64,000 bases of DNA from positions 1 to 64,000 of the forward strand of contig NZ_BMQF01000021.1 of the NCBI RefSeq assembly GCF_014647975.1, given 5' to 3'. A program made the position numbers and the translations under genes. Positions 1-8,773 of the stretch are shown here, in pieces (the first letter of the stretch is position 1; each line of letters starts with the position of its first letter). The notes under the pieces are model-generated. The model did not search any database and was not told the origin of the DNA. It saw only the letters and a list, made by a program, of their open reading frames with translations. The DNA is from Streptomyces fumigatiscleroticus. Its GTDB lineage: Bacteria > Actinomycetota > Actinomycetes > Streptomycetales > Streptomycetaceae.

Positions 1-1
1 T

Positions 2-208
2 GCGTGTCCACACCCCCAACCTGCTCTTGATCAGCACAAACGGAAAGAGTTAACGGAGTCCTACTATGCGATCGGCGAGCAGGGCGAGAGATGGATGGCA
101 CAGCTCCTCGACGGCCGGCCGCCACCGGAGGATGAGATCGCCCGGGCCGAACGTTTCCTGACCGGGCCTGGGTCCATCGAGGATCTTGAACTGTTCTTCT
201 ACGACTGA
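2..208 (+). CDS. C-terminal end of an unrecognised protein (partial, runs off left edge)
   Basis: An open frame is already running at the window edge and stops at 206-208, giving 68 residues ending in EDLELFFYD. No start codon is visible, so this is the tail of a longer gene. The sequence is charged and helical-looking (YYAIGEQGERWMAQLL), and I do not recognise the family. It contains a TTA leucine codon (50-52), rare in Streptomyces and usually bldA-dependent. Its lower GC than its neighbours suggests acquired DNA. It lies just outside the remnant zone that borders the biosynthetic cluster. Confidence 0.45.
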   Translation, partial: ACPHPQPALDQHKRKELTESYYAIGEQGERWMAQLLDGRPPPEDEIARAERFLTGPGSIEDLELFFYD

Positions 209-409
209 CAGCTCCGCCGCCCCAAGACGTCCGGTACGGCATCCTCCAGCACGCGCAAGGGCCTGGTCCGCCACCACGGGGGAAGGCGGCGGACCAGGCC
301 TGCCTCTACGGTGCCACACCCGTGCTCGCCTCGTGTGCTCTCCGGGTGCCGGAGCCGCGGACGACACGGGCGTCGGCCGGGACGAGCCAGGCGTGCGAGG
401 CCGGCGGGC

Positions 410-512
410 TCAGCCGCGCTGGGACCACTCCTCGGGCACAGCGGCCAGGAAACGCACGTCAACGTATCCGGCCGTCACCCGCTCCGCCAGGTCGGCGGCC
501 TCCTGAAGCGGT
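410..512 (-). pseudogene. C-terminal fragment of an unknown gene
   Basis: On the minus strand a frame with strongly coding third positions runs into a stop at 410-412, ending in FLAAVPEEWSQRG. Upstream the frame loses any recognisable continuation exactly where the IS630 remnant begins, so this looks like a gene tail cut off by the element. I do not recognise the family. The rest of 209-536 shows no gene on either strand. Confidence 0.3.
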
Positions 513-536
513 GCACCGCGCGGGCAGGCCGCTGGC

Positions 537-822
537 GAGGAGGTACCCGCGCACCTGCGACTCCACTTGATCGTGGACGACTACGGCACCCGCACGACTC
601 CCGCGGGCGAGGCCTGGCCGGCCGGACACCCGCGGTTCGAGCCGCGTTTCACCCCGACCGGCTCCTCGTGGATCAATCGGGCCGTGCGGTGGTTCGGCCA
701 CCCGGCCCACCGGATGATCCGCCGCGGCGCACACGAGACCCCCACGCCCTGGAAGCCGGCATCCGGGCCTGGGACAGGGACTGGAAGGAGAACCCCAGGC
801 CGTTCGTCCGGCGCAGGACGCT
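537..822 (+). pseudogene. IS630-family transposase remnant (C-terminal DDE half, frameshifted)
   Basis: The translation VPAHLRLHLIVDDYGTRTT followed by HPRFEPRFTPTGSSWIN matches the end of IS630/Tc1-type transposases, where the family reads LHLIVDNYGTHK and HFTPTSSSWLN. It includes the second catalytic Asp in the VDDYG block. A frame change near 740 is needed to continue into AGIRAWDRDWKENPRPFV, the usual family C-terminus. The N-terminal half is missing, so the element is dead. It abuts the stop codon of the first cluster gene and probably marks a cluster edge. Confidence 0.75.
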
Positions 823-1594
823 AGCGGCCCCGCTCCGCGCCGCCGTTGACCTGGATGATCTGCGCGGTGATGTGGGACGCCGCAGGGGAGCAGAGCCACT
901 GGACGGTGTTCGCGACGTCCTCGGGGACGCCCGCGCGGCGGGTGTGTGTCTGGCTCACCAGCAGGTCGTGCCGGGCTCCGGCGGTGCCCTCGGTGCCGAA
1001 GAACTCCGTCTGCGTGATGTAACCCGGCGCCACGGCGTTCACGGTCACGCCCTGCGGACCGAGGTCGGCGGCCAGATCGTAGACGTACGGGTGCAGGGCG
1101 GCCTTGGCTCCCGCGTAGGAACCTGCGCCCGATCCCCGGTACGCGGCGATCGAACTGATCATCACGATCCTTCCGCCGGGAGAGGCGATCACCGGGCGGA
1201 GTGCCTCCGTGAGCAGCACGGCGGTCAGGACGTTGGCGCGGAAGTTCTCCGTCCAGTGCCAGGCCGCTCCGGCCGTGCCCTCGTCCGCTCCGTCGGGGGC
1301 CCCGATCAGAACGTTGCCCCCGGCCGAGTTGACCAGGACGTCCACCGTTCCGTGCGCGGCGCGCAGTTCGTCCCGTACGCGATCGGCCTCCTCCGGCCGC
1401 GCGAGGTCGGCGGTCAGGGCCCGCACCCGGCCGCCTTGGGCCGCGTGTCGTTCGGTGAGTTCCTTGGCCGTGCGGGCCAGTACGTCCTCCCGCCGTCCGA
1501 TCGCGACGACGTGGGCGCCCTCGGCGGCGAAGGCGGCGCACACGGCGCGGCCGATACCGGTGCCGCCGCCGCTCACTGCCACGATGCGTGTCAT
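821..1594 (-). CDS. SDR-family NAD(P)-dependent oxidoreductase
   Basis: A 257-aa classical short-chain dehydrogenase/reductase. It has the Rossmann glycine motif GGGTGIG (residues 9-15), NSAG (89-92), catalytic Ser148 in the MISS block, and Tyr160/Lys164 in YAGAK. It probably reduces a ketone or oxidises an alcohol with NADP(H) in the cytoplasm. ATG at 1594 is chosen because GGAGG lies just upstream. It is the last gene of the leftward cluster series, 29 nt after the APC permease stop, so a late tailoring role is inferred. The substrate cannot be read from the sequence. Its 3' end touches the IS630 remnant. Confidence 0.9.
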   Translation of the reverse strand: MTRIVAVSGGGTGIGRAVCAAFAAEGAHVVAIGRREDVLARTAKELTERHAAQGGRVRALTADLARPEEADRVRDELRAAHGTVDVLVNSAGGNVLIGAPDGADEGTAGAAWHWTENFRANVLTAVLLTEALRPVIASPGGRIVMISSIAAYRGSGAGSYAGAKAALHPYVYDLAADLGPQGVTVNAVAPGYITQTEFFGTEGTAGARHDLLVSQTHTRRAGVPEDVANTVQWLCSPAASHITAQIIQVNGGAERGR

Positions 1595-1623
1595 GGGAAA
1601 CCTCCGACTCGAAAGTGGGTCTG

Positions 1624-3207
1624 TCAGGTCTGCCGGGCGCGACGGACGCCGGATCGCACACCCCATCGATGGACGAGCAGGGCCGCGCCGCCCACCGCGA
1701 TGGAGTCCCAGGGCGCGGGCACCTGACCGGAGCCGCCGGTGGACCCCACCGCCGCCGCGACGAGGAGCAGCAGCAAGTAGCCCACCAGCCATGCGCCGGC
1801 CAGGAGTTCGGCGATCAGCCCGTCGCGATGTCGACGGTACCTGATGCCGAAGAGGACGAGGGCGGCCAGCATCGGGGGGATCGCCGCACGCAGTTGCTCC
1901 CAGCCGGCCCAGTGCATCAGCTCCGTGGACACGACGAAGCCGGCGGGCGCGATCCACCCCATGCCCCGCATCCGCCAAGTGCGTGCCTGGAGGTCCCCCG
2001 CGCGGAACGTGCTCACGGCGACGGAACAGGCCGCGTAGGTGAGCAGGGAGAGCACGCCGACCACACCGATGATCTCCTGCCAGCCGCGGAAGGGGGCCAG
2101 GAAGACGGTCGCGAGGACGAAGTTGGCCAACAGGGTGCGCCGGGGCACGCCGGACGTGGAGTGCACGGAGACGAAGAACGCGGGCAGGACGCCGTTGCGC
2201 GCGGCGGCGTAGGTCTCGCGGCTGCCGGAGGCGACGAAGACCGCGGCGGCCCCGGTCGGGGACAGGACGGCGTCCGCGTAGATCAGGGTGGCCAGCCAGC
2301 CGAGGTCGAGCGCCAGTGCGAGCTGGCCGAAGGGCGAGTCGAAGTCGAGTCCGTGCCAGCCGCCCGCCAGCCGGTCGGCCGGCACCGTGACCAGGAAGAC
2401 GCATTGCAGGACGGTGTAGAGCACGATCGCCAGAACGATGGCCGAGACGACGGCGCGGGGCAGGTCGCGGCGCGGGTCGCGGGCCTCGGCGGACAGCTCG
2501 ATGGGGGCCGCGAAGCCGTTGAAGGCATAGATGATGCCCGCGCCGGCCACGGCGGCGAGCGCCGCCGACCAGCCGTACGGGGCGAAGCCGCCGCCCGTCT
2601 CGATGGTGTCGGAGTCGAAGCCCGCGGCGACCAGCATGACGATGGTGATCAGCGGGACGCCGAACTTGAAGACGGTCAGCGCTGTGGTGACGCGGGCGAA
2701 CAGGCGGACGCCGAACCAGTTCAGGAGCGCGAGTGCGGCCAGGAGCGCGACAGCCGCGCCGATCCCCCGCGCGGTGAGCTGCCCGTCCCGGTAGAGGCCG
2801 GGGACGTAGTGGCCGGCGTACTGCACGATGGCCGACGCCTCGGCGGCGAGGGCGCTGGCGACGGAGAGGAGGACGGCCCAGCCTATGGCCGTCCCCACCA
2901 GGGGACCGCTGGCCTCCAGGGGCCAGCGGACCATGCCCCCGGCCCGGGGGCGGGTCGCGCCCAGTTGTACGAGGACCAGGCCGACGAGCATCATCGCGGC
3001 ACCCGCGACGGGCCAGGACAGCAGGGCGGCGGGGCCCGCCGCCCGCGCGGCGTAGTAGGCGCTGAAGAGCCAGCCGGATCCGACCATGCCGCCGAAGGCG
3101 ATGGCGGTCAGGCTCCACCGGCCCAGTTCACGACGGAGCCCTTCCTCGGGCGGGGCGGCTCGGGATGCGTGCTCGTCCAGTACGGGGGGCAAGGGCGGTG
3201 CGGACAT
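1624..3207 (-). CDS. APC-family amino acid permease
   Basis: A 527-aa polytopic membrane protein with about 12 hydrophobic segments. The N-terminal APC signature GGMVGSGWLF lies at residues 39-48. The family normally imports amino acids or amines by proton symport or exchange. I start it at ATG 3207 (MSAPPLPPV). The frame stays open further upstream, but that extension is only antisense reading of a duplicated piece of the MFS gene. It sits between SDR and MFS genes in the same orientation. In the cluster it could supply an amino acid precursor or export an amino-acid-like product; these cannot be distinguished here. Confidence 0.88.
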   Translation of the reverse strand: MSAPPLPPVLDEHASRAAPPEEGLRRELGRWSLTAIAFGGMVGSGWLFSAYYAARAAGPAALLSWPVAGAAMMLVGLVLVQLGATRPRAGGMVRWPLEASGPLVGTAIGWAVLLSVASALAAEASAIVQYAGHYVPGLYRDGQLTARGIGAAVALLAALALLNWFGVRLFARVTTALTVFKFGVPLITIVMLVAAGFDSDTIETGGGFAPYGWSAALAAVAGAGIIYAFNGFAAPIELSAEARDPRRDLPRAVVSAIVLAIVLYTVLQCVFLVTVPADRLAGGWHGLDFDSPFGQLALALDLGWLATLIYADAVLSPTGAAAVFVASGSRETYAAARNGVLPAFFVSVHSTSGVPRRTLLANFVLATVFLAPFRGWQEIIGVVGVLSLLTYAACSVAVSTFRAGDLQARTWRMRGMGWIAPAGFVVSTELMHWAGWEQLRAAIPPMLAALVLFGIRYRRHRDGLIAELLAGAWLVGYLLLLLVAAAVGSTGGSGQVPAPWDSIAVGGAALLVHRWGVRSGVRRARQT

Positions 3208-3295
3208 GTGTGTCTCCGGGTGGTGGCCGTGGGCAAAGGCGAGCGGATGCGGGCAGGCGCGAGCGACGCCCGGCGCCGGCACGGCACGGCAGGGA

Positions 3296-3684
3296 CGGAC
3301 GGGCGCGGTCCGGGCCGGGGGCGGCCGGCCGCGCTGGGAGATGACGGGCGGGCTGGACGCCCCGTCAGCGCGGGGCGCCGGCCGCGCGAGCCGGCTCCCC
3401 GTCGCCCGGGGCCGCACAGGACACGGCCCCGCGACGGGCCAGCACCGGCAGCAGCGCCACCAGCTCGATCGCCCCGACGGCGAACGGCAAGGACGGGCGC
3501 GGTCCGGGCCGGAGGCGGCCGGCCGCGCTGGGAGATGACGGGCGGGCTGGACGCCCCGTCAGCGCGGGGCGCCGGCCGCGCGAGCCGGCTCCCCGTCGCC
3601 CGGGGCCGCACAGGACACGGCCCCGCGACGGGCCAGCACCGGCAGCAGCGCCACCAGCTCGATCGCCCCGACGGCGAACGGCAG
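3296..3684. repeat. 194-bp tandem duplication between permease and MFS genes
   Basis: The segment beginning GACGGGCGCGGTCCGGG at 3298 recurs at 3492. Spot comparison through GATGACGGGCGGGCTGG and GCCCCGACGGCGAACGGCA gives a constant offset of 194 nt. I see one internal mismatch (GGGGGC versus GGAGGC) and divergence only at the joints. The right copy carries the last codons and stop of the MFS gene; the left copy is a spare piece of that 3' end lying in the gap before the permease. 194 is not a multiple of three. Confidence 0.92.
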
Positions 3685-4809
3685 GGCGGGGTCGACCTGG
3701 TAGAGGCTGGTCGCCGCGAGCGGGCCGAGCACCAGGGTGATCGCGTTGACCGAGGCGCTGAGTCCGGCGGCGCTGCCCTGTTCACCGGCCCCCACGCCCA
3801 GACTCATCGCCGAGTTGTAGCCCGGGATGGCGATGCTGTGGCCCAGTCCGGACAGGGTGACGGCGGCCAGGAAGACCGGCAGCGAGTCGGCGACGCAGAT
3901 GACGGCGAAGGCCCCGGCGGTCAGCGGCACGCCCACCCGCAGCAGGCGCTGCGGTCGCCACGCCAGCCTGGGAATGACCAGACCCTGGACGAGCAGCATG
4001 GGCAGGCCGCCGGCCAGGAGGACGATGCCGGACAGCTCCACCCCTCGCGCGGCGGTGAGGTCGAGCCGGTCCAGCAGCAGGAACCCGATGCTGGACTGGA
4101 GCAGGCTGGTGGAGAGATAGATGCCCGCGCCGGACAACAGGTACCGGCGGATGCGGGGGTCCAGCGGGCTGAGTCGTCCCGGTGCCGCCGTACTGCCGGT
4201 GTGCCGTTCCTCGGCGGGCAGCCAGGTCCAGACCGCTATGCCCACGACACCGATCAGTACGGGCGCGGTGTACAGGGCGGGCAGCATGCCGAGGTCGCCC
4301 AGGAGCCCGCCGAGCCCCGGCCCGATGACGAGCGCGAGACCGATGGCGGCTCCGACGCGGGCGATCCCCTTGACGCGTTCCTCCTCCTCGGCGGCGGTGT
4401 CGGCGACATAGGCCTGCGCCGCGACCGGCAGGGCCGCGAGGGAACCGCCGAAGAGGACGCCCCGGGTCACCAGCAGCAGGACGAAGACGGTCGTGGTGCC
4501 CAGCACGCCGCGCAGCCCCAGATGGGCCGAGGCGGCGAAGGCCGCGAGGCCGAGGGCCGCCCCGAACAGGGCCATCACCATGAGGGGCTTGCGGCCCCAC
4601 ATGTCGGCGCGGCGGCCCCACAGCGGGCTGACCAGCGCGACGACCGCGGCGGACGCGCTCATCACCATGCCGTACTGGAACTCCCCGATGGACAGTTCCC
4701 GTGCGAGCGGCGGCAGGATCGGGGTCAGGATCTGCTGACCCGCGTACCCGCCGAAGACGGCGAGGTGGAGGAGGCCCAGGCCCCCGGCTTTGTGACGAGT
4801 GACGGTCAT
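3559..4809 (-). CDS. MFS transporter, probable product exporter
   Basis: A 416-aa protein with 12 predicted membrane segments and MFS motif A between helices 2 and 3 (GRRADMWGRK, residues 65-74), typical of drug:proton antiporters. Its start (ATG 4809) lies 4 nt after the amidase stop, so the two are probably translationally linked. Export or self-resistance for the cluster product is the natural inference. The 3' end is inside a 194-bp tandem duplication, and the true stop is in the right copy. The C-terminal tail (EPARAAGAPR) is hydrophilic and cytoplasmic. Confidence 0.9.
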   Translation of the reverse strand: MTVTRHKAGGLGLLHLAVFGGYAGQQILTPILPPLARELSIGEFQYGMVMSASAAVVALVSPLWGRRADMWGRKPLMVMALFGAALGLAAFAASAHLGLRGVLGTTTVFVLLLVTRGVLFGGSLAALPVAAQAYVADTAAEEEERVKGIARVGAAIGLALVIGPGLGGLLGDLGMLPALYTAPVLIGVVGIAVWTWLPAEERHTGSTAAPGRLSPLDPRIRRYLLSGAGIYLSTSLLQSSIGFLLLDRLDLTAARGVELSGIVLLAGGLPMLLVQGLVIPRLAWRPQRLLRVGVPLTAGAFAVICVADSLPVFLAAVTLSGLGHSIAIPGYNSAMSLGVGAGEQGSAAGLSASVNAITLVLGPLAATSLYQVDPALPFAVGAIELVALLPVLARRGAVSCAAPGDGEPARAAGAPR

Positions 4810-4813
4810 GGTC

Positions 4814-6265
4814 TCATTTCTCCGAAGCGCCTCGTGGGGGTGGGGCGTCGAGGCCTCGGGGGCGCAGTCCGAGGTCGCCGAGCTCGTGGGACACGTCCCG
4901 GGCCGCCGCGACGAGGGCGCCCTCCTGGTCCGGGCCGGCCACGAGCTGCATGGCCACGGGCGCGCCGGACGCGGGGTCGACACCGCTCGGGAAGGTGATC
5001 GCGGGCAGTCCGGCGAAGCTGGCGACGGGGGTGAAGCCGATCTCCCGGTCGTAGCGGGGGTCACCCGGCACAGGGATGGTGGAGGCGGCGGGCGGTGTCG
5101 TGCCGCGCGGCCGGGGCAGCGCCGGGTCGAGCGGCAGCAGCCAGGCGTCCACGCCCCGGTCGGCGAAGGCGGCGGGCAGCGAGGCCCGCAGCCGGGTCAT
5201 CCGGCCGCGGATGGCGGCGTACTCCTGGTCGTCCACCTCGGCGCCGGCCCGCAGTGCGGCGAACGTCGACTCGTGAAGGTCGTCCTCGATGCGGGAGCGC
5301 CAGTGCTGGAAGCCGTCCCAGGCGTCGCGGGCGCACATCTGCCAGGCATCGGCGCGGCAGTCCCACAGCTCGCCGAGTTCCGCCACGACCACGTGGTGAC
5401 CCGCCGCGCGCAGGAGTTCGGCGGTACGGGCGACGGCCTGGGCGATCTCCGGGTCGAGCACGCCGTCGCGGTGCAGTTCGGACGGGATGCCGATCCGCAG
5501 CCGGCCGCCGGTGGGCACGGGTTCGCCGAGCCCCATGTGCGGCAGGGCGAAGGCCAGGTCGTCGGCCGTGCGCGCGACCCAGCCGGGCGCGTCCATGGCG
5601 GGCGAGAGCGGGAAGACGCCCGGCAGATTGCGCGGGTGGTGGGTGACGCGCAGCCCGACCACGCCGCAGCGGCCGGCGGGCCAGCGTACGGACCCCAGGA
5701 CGTCCGTGCCCAGCGAGACGTCGCAGATGTTCGCGGCCACGGCGACGGCGGAGCCGGTGCTTGAGCCGGCGGGGTCGATGTGCGGGAAGAAAGGGTTCAC
5801 ACAGCCCGAGCCGACGCCGATGTTCAGCTCGGTGGTGACCACCTTGGCGACGACCTCGGCGTGGCGGACGCCGCGCAGGACGGCGGCCGTGGCACGCGGG
5901 TGGTGGCGGTAGTGGCGCAGTCCGAGCCGGGTGGCGAAGCCCTTGGCGTCCACGGTGTCCTTGACGCCGAGCCGCAGCCCGCCGGTCGGTTCGCGCAGTT
6001 CGACGCAGGCCCGGTAGCGGCCGTCGGCGTGGGCCGCCCAGTCGGCGGCCCGGGCGCGGAGCTCCTTGGGGTCGATCTCCCCCGCGGACAGCGCGCGGTG
6101 GCGCTCCGCCAGCGGCAGGGCGAGGATGTCCGGCAGGGCGTCTTCGGCGGCCGTGGGACTCAGGAAGTCGCGCACCGCGTCGGCGGTGGCCGCGGCTGCG
6201 GGTGCGGACGCGGGTGCCGTCCCGGGTGCGGGGAGGGTCTGGTGGATGTCGGTCTGGGTGCTCAT
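4814..6265 (-). CDS. Amidase-signature family hydrolase
   Basis: A 483-aa amidase-signature enzyme. The Ser-cisSer-Lys triad is visible: Lys102 in GVKDTVDAKG, Ser168 in AGSSTGS, and the nucleophile Ser192 in LGSVRWPAGRCG. The first ~35 residues are Ala/Pro-rich and likely disordered. The family hydrolyses amides, or forms them in reverse, and includes Glu-tRNA amidotransferase A. Its ATG overlaps the stop of the ATP-grasp gene (ATGA at 6262-6265), so the two are translationally coupled. Trimming, deprotection or transamidation of an amide made by that ligase is a reasonable inference. Confidence 0.9.
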   Translation of the reverse strand: MSTQTDIHQTLPAPGTAPASAPAAAATADAVRDFLSPTAAEDALPDILALPLAERHRALSAGEIDPKELRARAADWAAHADGRYRACVELREPTGGLRLGVKDTVDAKGFATRLGLRHYRHHPRATAAVLRGVRHAEVVAKVVTTELNIGVGSGCVNPFFPHIDPAGSSTGSAVAVAANICDVSLGTDVLGSVRWPAGRCGVVGLRVTHHPRNLPGVFPLSPAMDAPGWVARTADDLAFALPHMGLGEPVPTGGRLRIGIPSELHRDGVLDPEIAQAVARTAELLRAAGHHVVVAELGELWDCRADAWQMCARDAWDGFQHWRSRIEDDLHESTFAALRAGAEVDDQEYAAIRGRMTRLRASLPAAFADRGVDAWLLPLDPALPRPRGTTPPAASTIPVPGDPRYDREIGFTPVASFAGLPAITFPSGVDPASGAPVAMQLVAGPDQEGALVAAARDVSHELGDLGLRPRGLDAPPPRGASEK

Positions 6266-7509
6266 GACAGTTCGTAGAGCCCTTCGCCGTCGAGGAACCG
6301 GAGAGTTCCGTAGTCGCGCAGGACGATCTCGGCGACCTCGTGCCGCAGGTTGACGATCAGAGGGTAGGTCAGGTCGTCGACCGTCGGGCGGATCGTGTCG
6401 CCGGGTGCCAGGAGGGGACGGATCTCGTGGACGCTCTCCAGCTTCTCGATGGTGTCCAGGTGCCGGAATCGCCGCAGCGTGCCGGAGACGGGCGAGATCA
6501 TGGCCACGGAGGCGAAGTGCTGTTCGACGACGTAGTCGGTGAGGCGGCGTTCGTGGAAGCGCTCCGGCGCCACATAGGCGTCGACGGTCCAGTCGATCTG
6601 GGAGGAGCCGGTGCCCAGGCTCGCGTAGTAGGGGATGTCTCCGCCCGCGATCCGGGCGGCGGCCTCCACCAGGCAGGGGCCGTCCGGGGTGAGCTTGACC
6701 TCCAGATGGCCCGGACCGTGCTGGATACCGAGGGCGTCGAGGACCTGCTCGGCGTACCGGCCGAGCGCCTCGCCCTCGGGTGAGCGACGGGCCAGCAGGT
6801 GCACCGAGTCGCAGAGGTCCAGGACGCCGTTGGCGGTGATGCGGGTGGTCTTCCAGATGTCGGTGACGTGGTGGTGCCCGTCGCGGCTCACGGTGTTGAC
6901 GACGTACTCGCCGCCCACCAGGTACTCCTGGGCGACGACGCCCTCGTTGCCGATGGAGAAGAAGTTCTCGGCGCGGGACAGGGTCCGGTAGGCGGCCACC
7001 GATTCCTCGGGGGTGTCGCAGAAGTGGATGCCGTCACCGCCCGTCGAGCGGATCGGCTTGACGACCACGCGCCGCCCCAGCTTGGTGTGCCAGTCCCGCA
7101 GTTCCTGTTCGTCGGTGACCAGGATCTGCTCGGAGCCGCGGACACCGGCTTTCTTGACGGTTTCCACCATCGTGTACTTGTCGCGGCGCGCCGGGCTCAG
7201 GGCCGTGCCGTTGGTCGGCAGGGACATGGCCTCGCTGAGCACGTCGGCGAACTCCACGCCGAACTCGCCGCCGGGCACCACCGCGACGGGATCGTAGGCG
7301 GACACGGCGCGGACGGTCTCGGCCAGGTCGCCGTGGTGCACGATGTCGGCGACGTAGTTGTCGAGGCTGAAGGTGGACCGGTACACCTTCGGCACCTCGG
7401 GGGTGCTCTGCACGCGGACGCAGGCGTATCCGGCCTTGATGAACTCCGGGGCGAGGCGCCGGGTGGGGTGGTAGGCGTCGACGATGACGACGTGGCCCTT
7501 GACGGACAT
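6262..7509 (-). CDS. ATP-grasp carboxylate-amine ligase (first cluster copy)
   Basis: A 415-aa ATP-grasp protein. It has the ATP-binding lysine in VVVKPIRSTGGDG (148-160), the AQEYLVGGEY strand (193-202), GPGHLEVK (265-272) and the metal-binding acidic strand CLVEAAARIAGG (279-290). Such enzymes activate a carboxylate as acyl phosphate and join it to an amine. It is an obvious paralogue of the ligase at 23614-24879: both share SPARRDKY, QEYLVGxEYVVNTVSRDG and RITANGV. It is followed by the amidase with a 4-nt overlap. Substrates are unknown; peptide-like bond formation is inferred. Confidence 0.9.
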   Translation of the reverse strand: MSVKGHVVIVDAYHPTRRLAPEFIKAGYACVRVQSTPEVPKVYRSTFSLDNYVADIVHHGDLAETVRAVSAYDPVAVVPGGEFGVEFADVLSEAMSLPTNGTALSPARRDKYTMVETVKKAGVRGSEQILVTDEQELRDWHTKLGRRVVVKPIRSTGGDGIHFCDTPEESVAAYRTLSRAENFFSIGNEGVVAQEYLVGGEYVVNTVSRDGHHHVTDIWKTTRITANGVLDLCDSVHLLARRSPEGEALGRYAEQVLDALGIQHGPGHLEVKLTPDGPCLVEAAARIAGGDIPYYASLGTGSSQIDWTVDAYVAPERFHERRLTDYVVEQHFASVAMISPVSGTLRRFRHLDTIEKLESVHEIRPLLAPGDTIRPTVDDLTYPLIVNLRHEVAEIVLRDYGTLRFLDGEGLYELS

Positions 7510-7534
7510 GGAGTGCTCTTTCCGGGATGCGGGG

Positions 7535-8773
7535 TCAGTGGACGGGAGTGAGCGCGACCGGCTCGGCGCTCACGCGGAAGGCGGCGGCCGTCACGGTGAG
7601 CGCGTGCTCGACGGCGGCGGAGCCGGCCGCCCGGAACCGGAAACGGCCGCCGACGTGCTCGTAGTAGGCGTCGGCCGCGGGGAGCACCTCACCGGGCCGG
7701 AGGAGCACCTCGGCGTAGGGCCCCGGATCCCGGCCGGTCATGGGCGTGATCTCGGTGATGCGGCACGGCCGGGCCTCGGGGGCGGGAATGAGCAGCCAGC
7801 CCCCGACGTCCTTCGACGGGGCGGGCCCCACGGGACGGACCGGCAGGCCGAGCTGGAGCCGGAAGGCGGCCTCCATCAGGTCGTAGCCGTGCAACTCCCG
7901 CCAGACGAACGGGATCTCGGCTCCGCCGACGCGTGCCCCGACCTCCAGGAAGCGGCACGTTCCGGTCCTGGTGTCGACGAACACCTCCAGGTGGAAGGGG
8001 ACGGGCCGGTCCGTGAGCGCGGTCAGCGCGGCGCGTGCGTGGCCGCCGATCAAGGCCAGGACCGCCCGGTCGTCCTCTTCGACGGAGCCCAGGAAGGTGC
8101 CGGCGCGGAAGCCCAGGCAGGTGTTGACGTACCGGGAGGCGCGCCAGCACATCAGCTCCGTGCCGTCGAAGATCCCGTCCACGTGGTAGATCGCGTCGGG
8201 CAGGTACTCCTGGACGAGCATCGGCTCGCTCCAGTCGCGCGCGAGGAGTTCCTCGGGACCGCGGACCACGGACACGCCCGCGCTGGAGCTGCCGATACGG
8301 GGCTTGAGCACCACCGGCCAGCCGTGCGCGGCGGCGAAGGCGGTGACCTCGGCGGCGCCGGACACGGCCGCGCTCGCCGGGGCCGGGACACCGGCGGCCG
8401 TCACGGCCTGGACCATCAGGTGCTTGTCGCGGAACCGGAGCAGGTCCTCGGGGCGGTCGCCGGGACAGTCCCACTCGGCACGCAGTGCGGCGCCGACGAG
8501 CAGGTCGTCCTCCTTGAGGGCGACGATCCGGTCGGGCCGGCCGTGGCGCGCGGCCAGGAGGCGCACGGCGGCACGGACCTCGTCGAGGTCGTCGGTGCGG
8601 GTCACCGTGACGATGTCGGCGGCCTCGGCGGGTATCGCCGCGAGCGCCACCTCGGTGGCGACATAGGTGACCGTGTGGTCGCGGTGGTCGAGGTAGCGGC
8701 CGTACTCGGCGTAGCGCTCCTGCCAGCGTGTGACGATCACGACGTGCAGGCGGGCGGTGTCGGCAGGGGTCAC
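7535..8773 (-). CDS. ATP-grasp ligase (second, divergent type)
   Basis: A 412-aa ATP-grasp enzyme starting with GTG at 8773, which overlaps the DAHP synthase stop (GTGA). It carries RDKHLM (115-120), the nucleotide lysine region VVLKPRIGSSSAGV (154-167), and the acidic metal site HLEVFVD then CRFLEVGARVGG near 260-285. It is clearly a different subfamily from the gene at 6262-7509. Two ligases in one operon suggest two amide bonds or sequential condensation. The partner could be the amidinohydrolase product or a shikimate-derived acid, but this is inference. Confidence 0.88.
   Translation of the reverse strand: MTPADTARLHVVIVTRWQERYAEYGRYLDHRDHTVTYVATEVALAAIPAEAADIVTVTRTDDLDEVRAAVRLLAARHGRPDRIVALKEDDLLVGAALRAEWDCPGDRPEDLLRFRDKHLMVQAVTAAGVPAPASAAVSGAAEVTAFAAAHGWPVVLKPRIGSSSAGVSVVRGPEELLARDWSEPMLVQEYLPDAIYHVDGIFDGTELMCWRASRYVNTCLGFRAGTFLGSVEEDDRAVLALIGGHARAALTALTDRPVPFHLEVFVDTRTGTCRFLEVGARVGGAEIPFVWRELHGYDLMEAAFRLQLGLPVRPVGPAPSKDVGGWLLIPAPEARPCRITEITPMTGRDPGPYAEVLLRPGEVLPAADAYYEHVGGRFRFRAAGSAAVEHALTVTAAAFRVSAEPVALTPVH

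Noticed and set aside
1588..4998. 1136-codon plus-strand frame over the permease and MFS genes
   Set aside because: It is antisense to two clear membrane-protein genes and rich in Gly, Gln, Asp and Glu typical of reversed hydrophobic codons; no family features.
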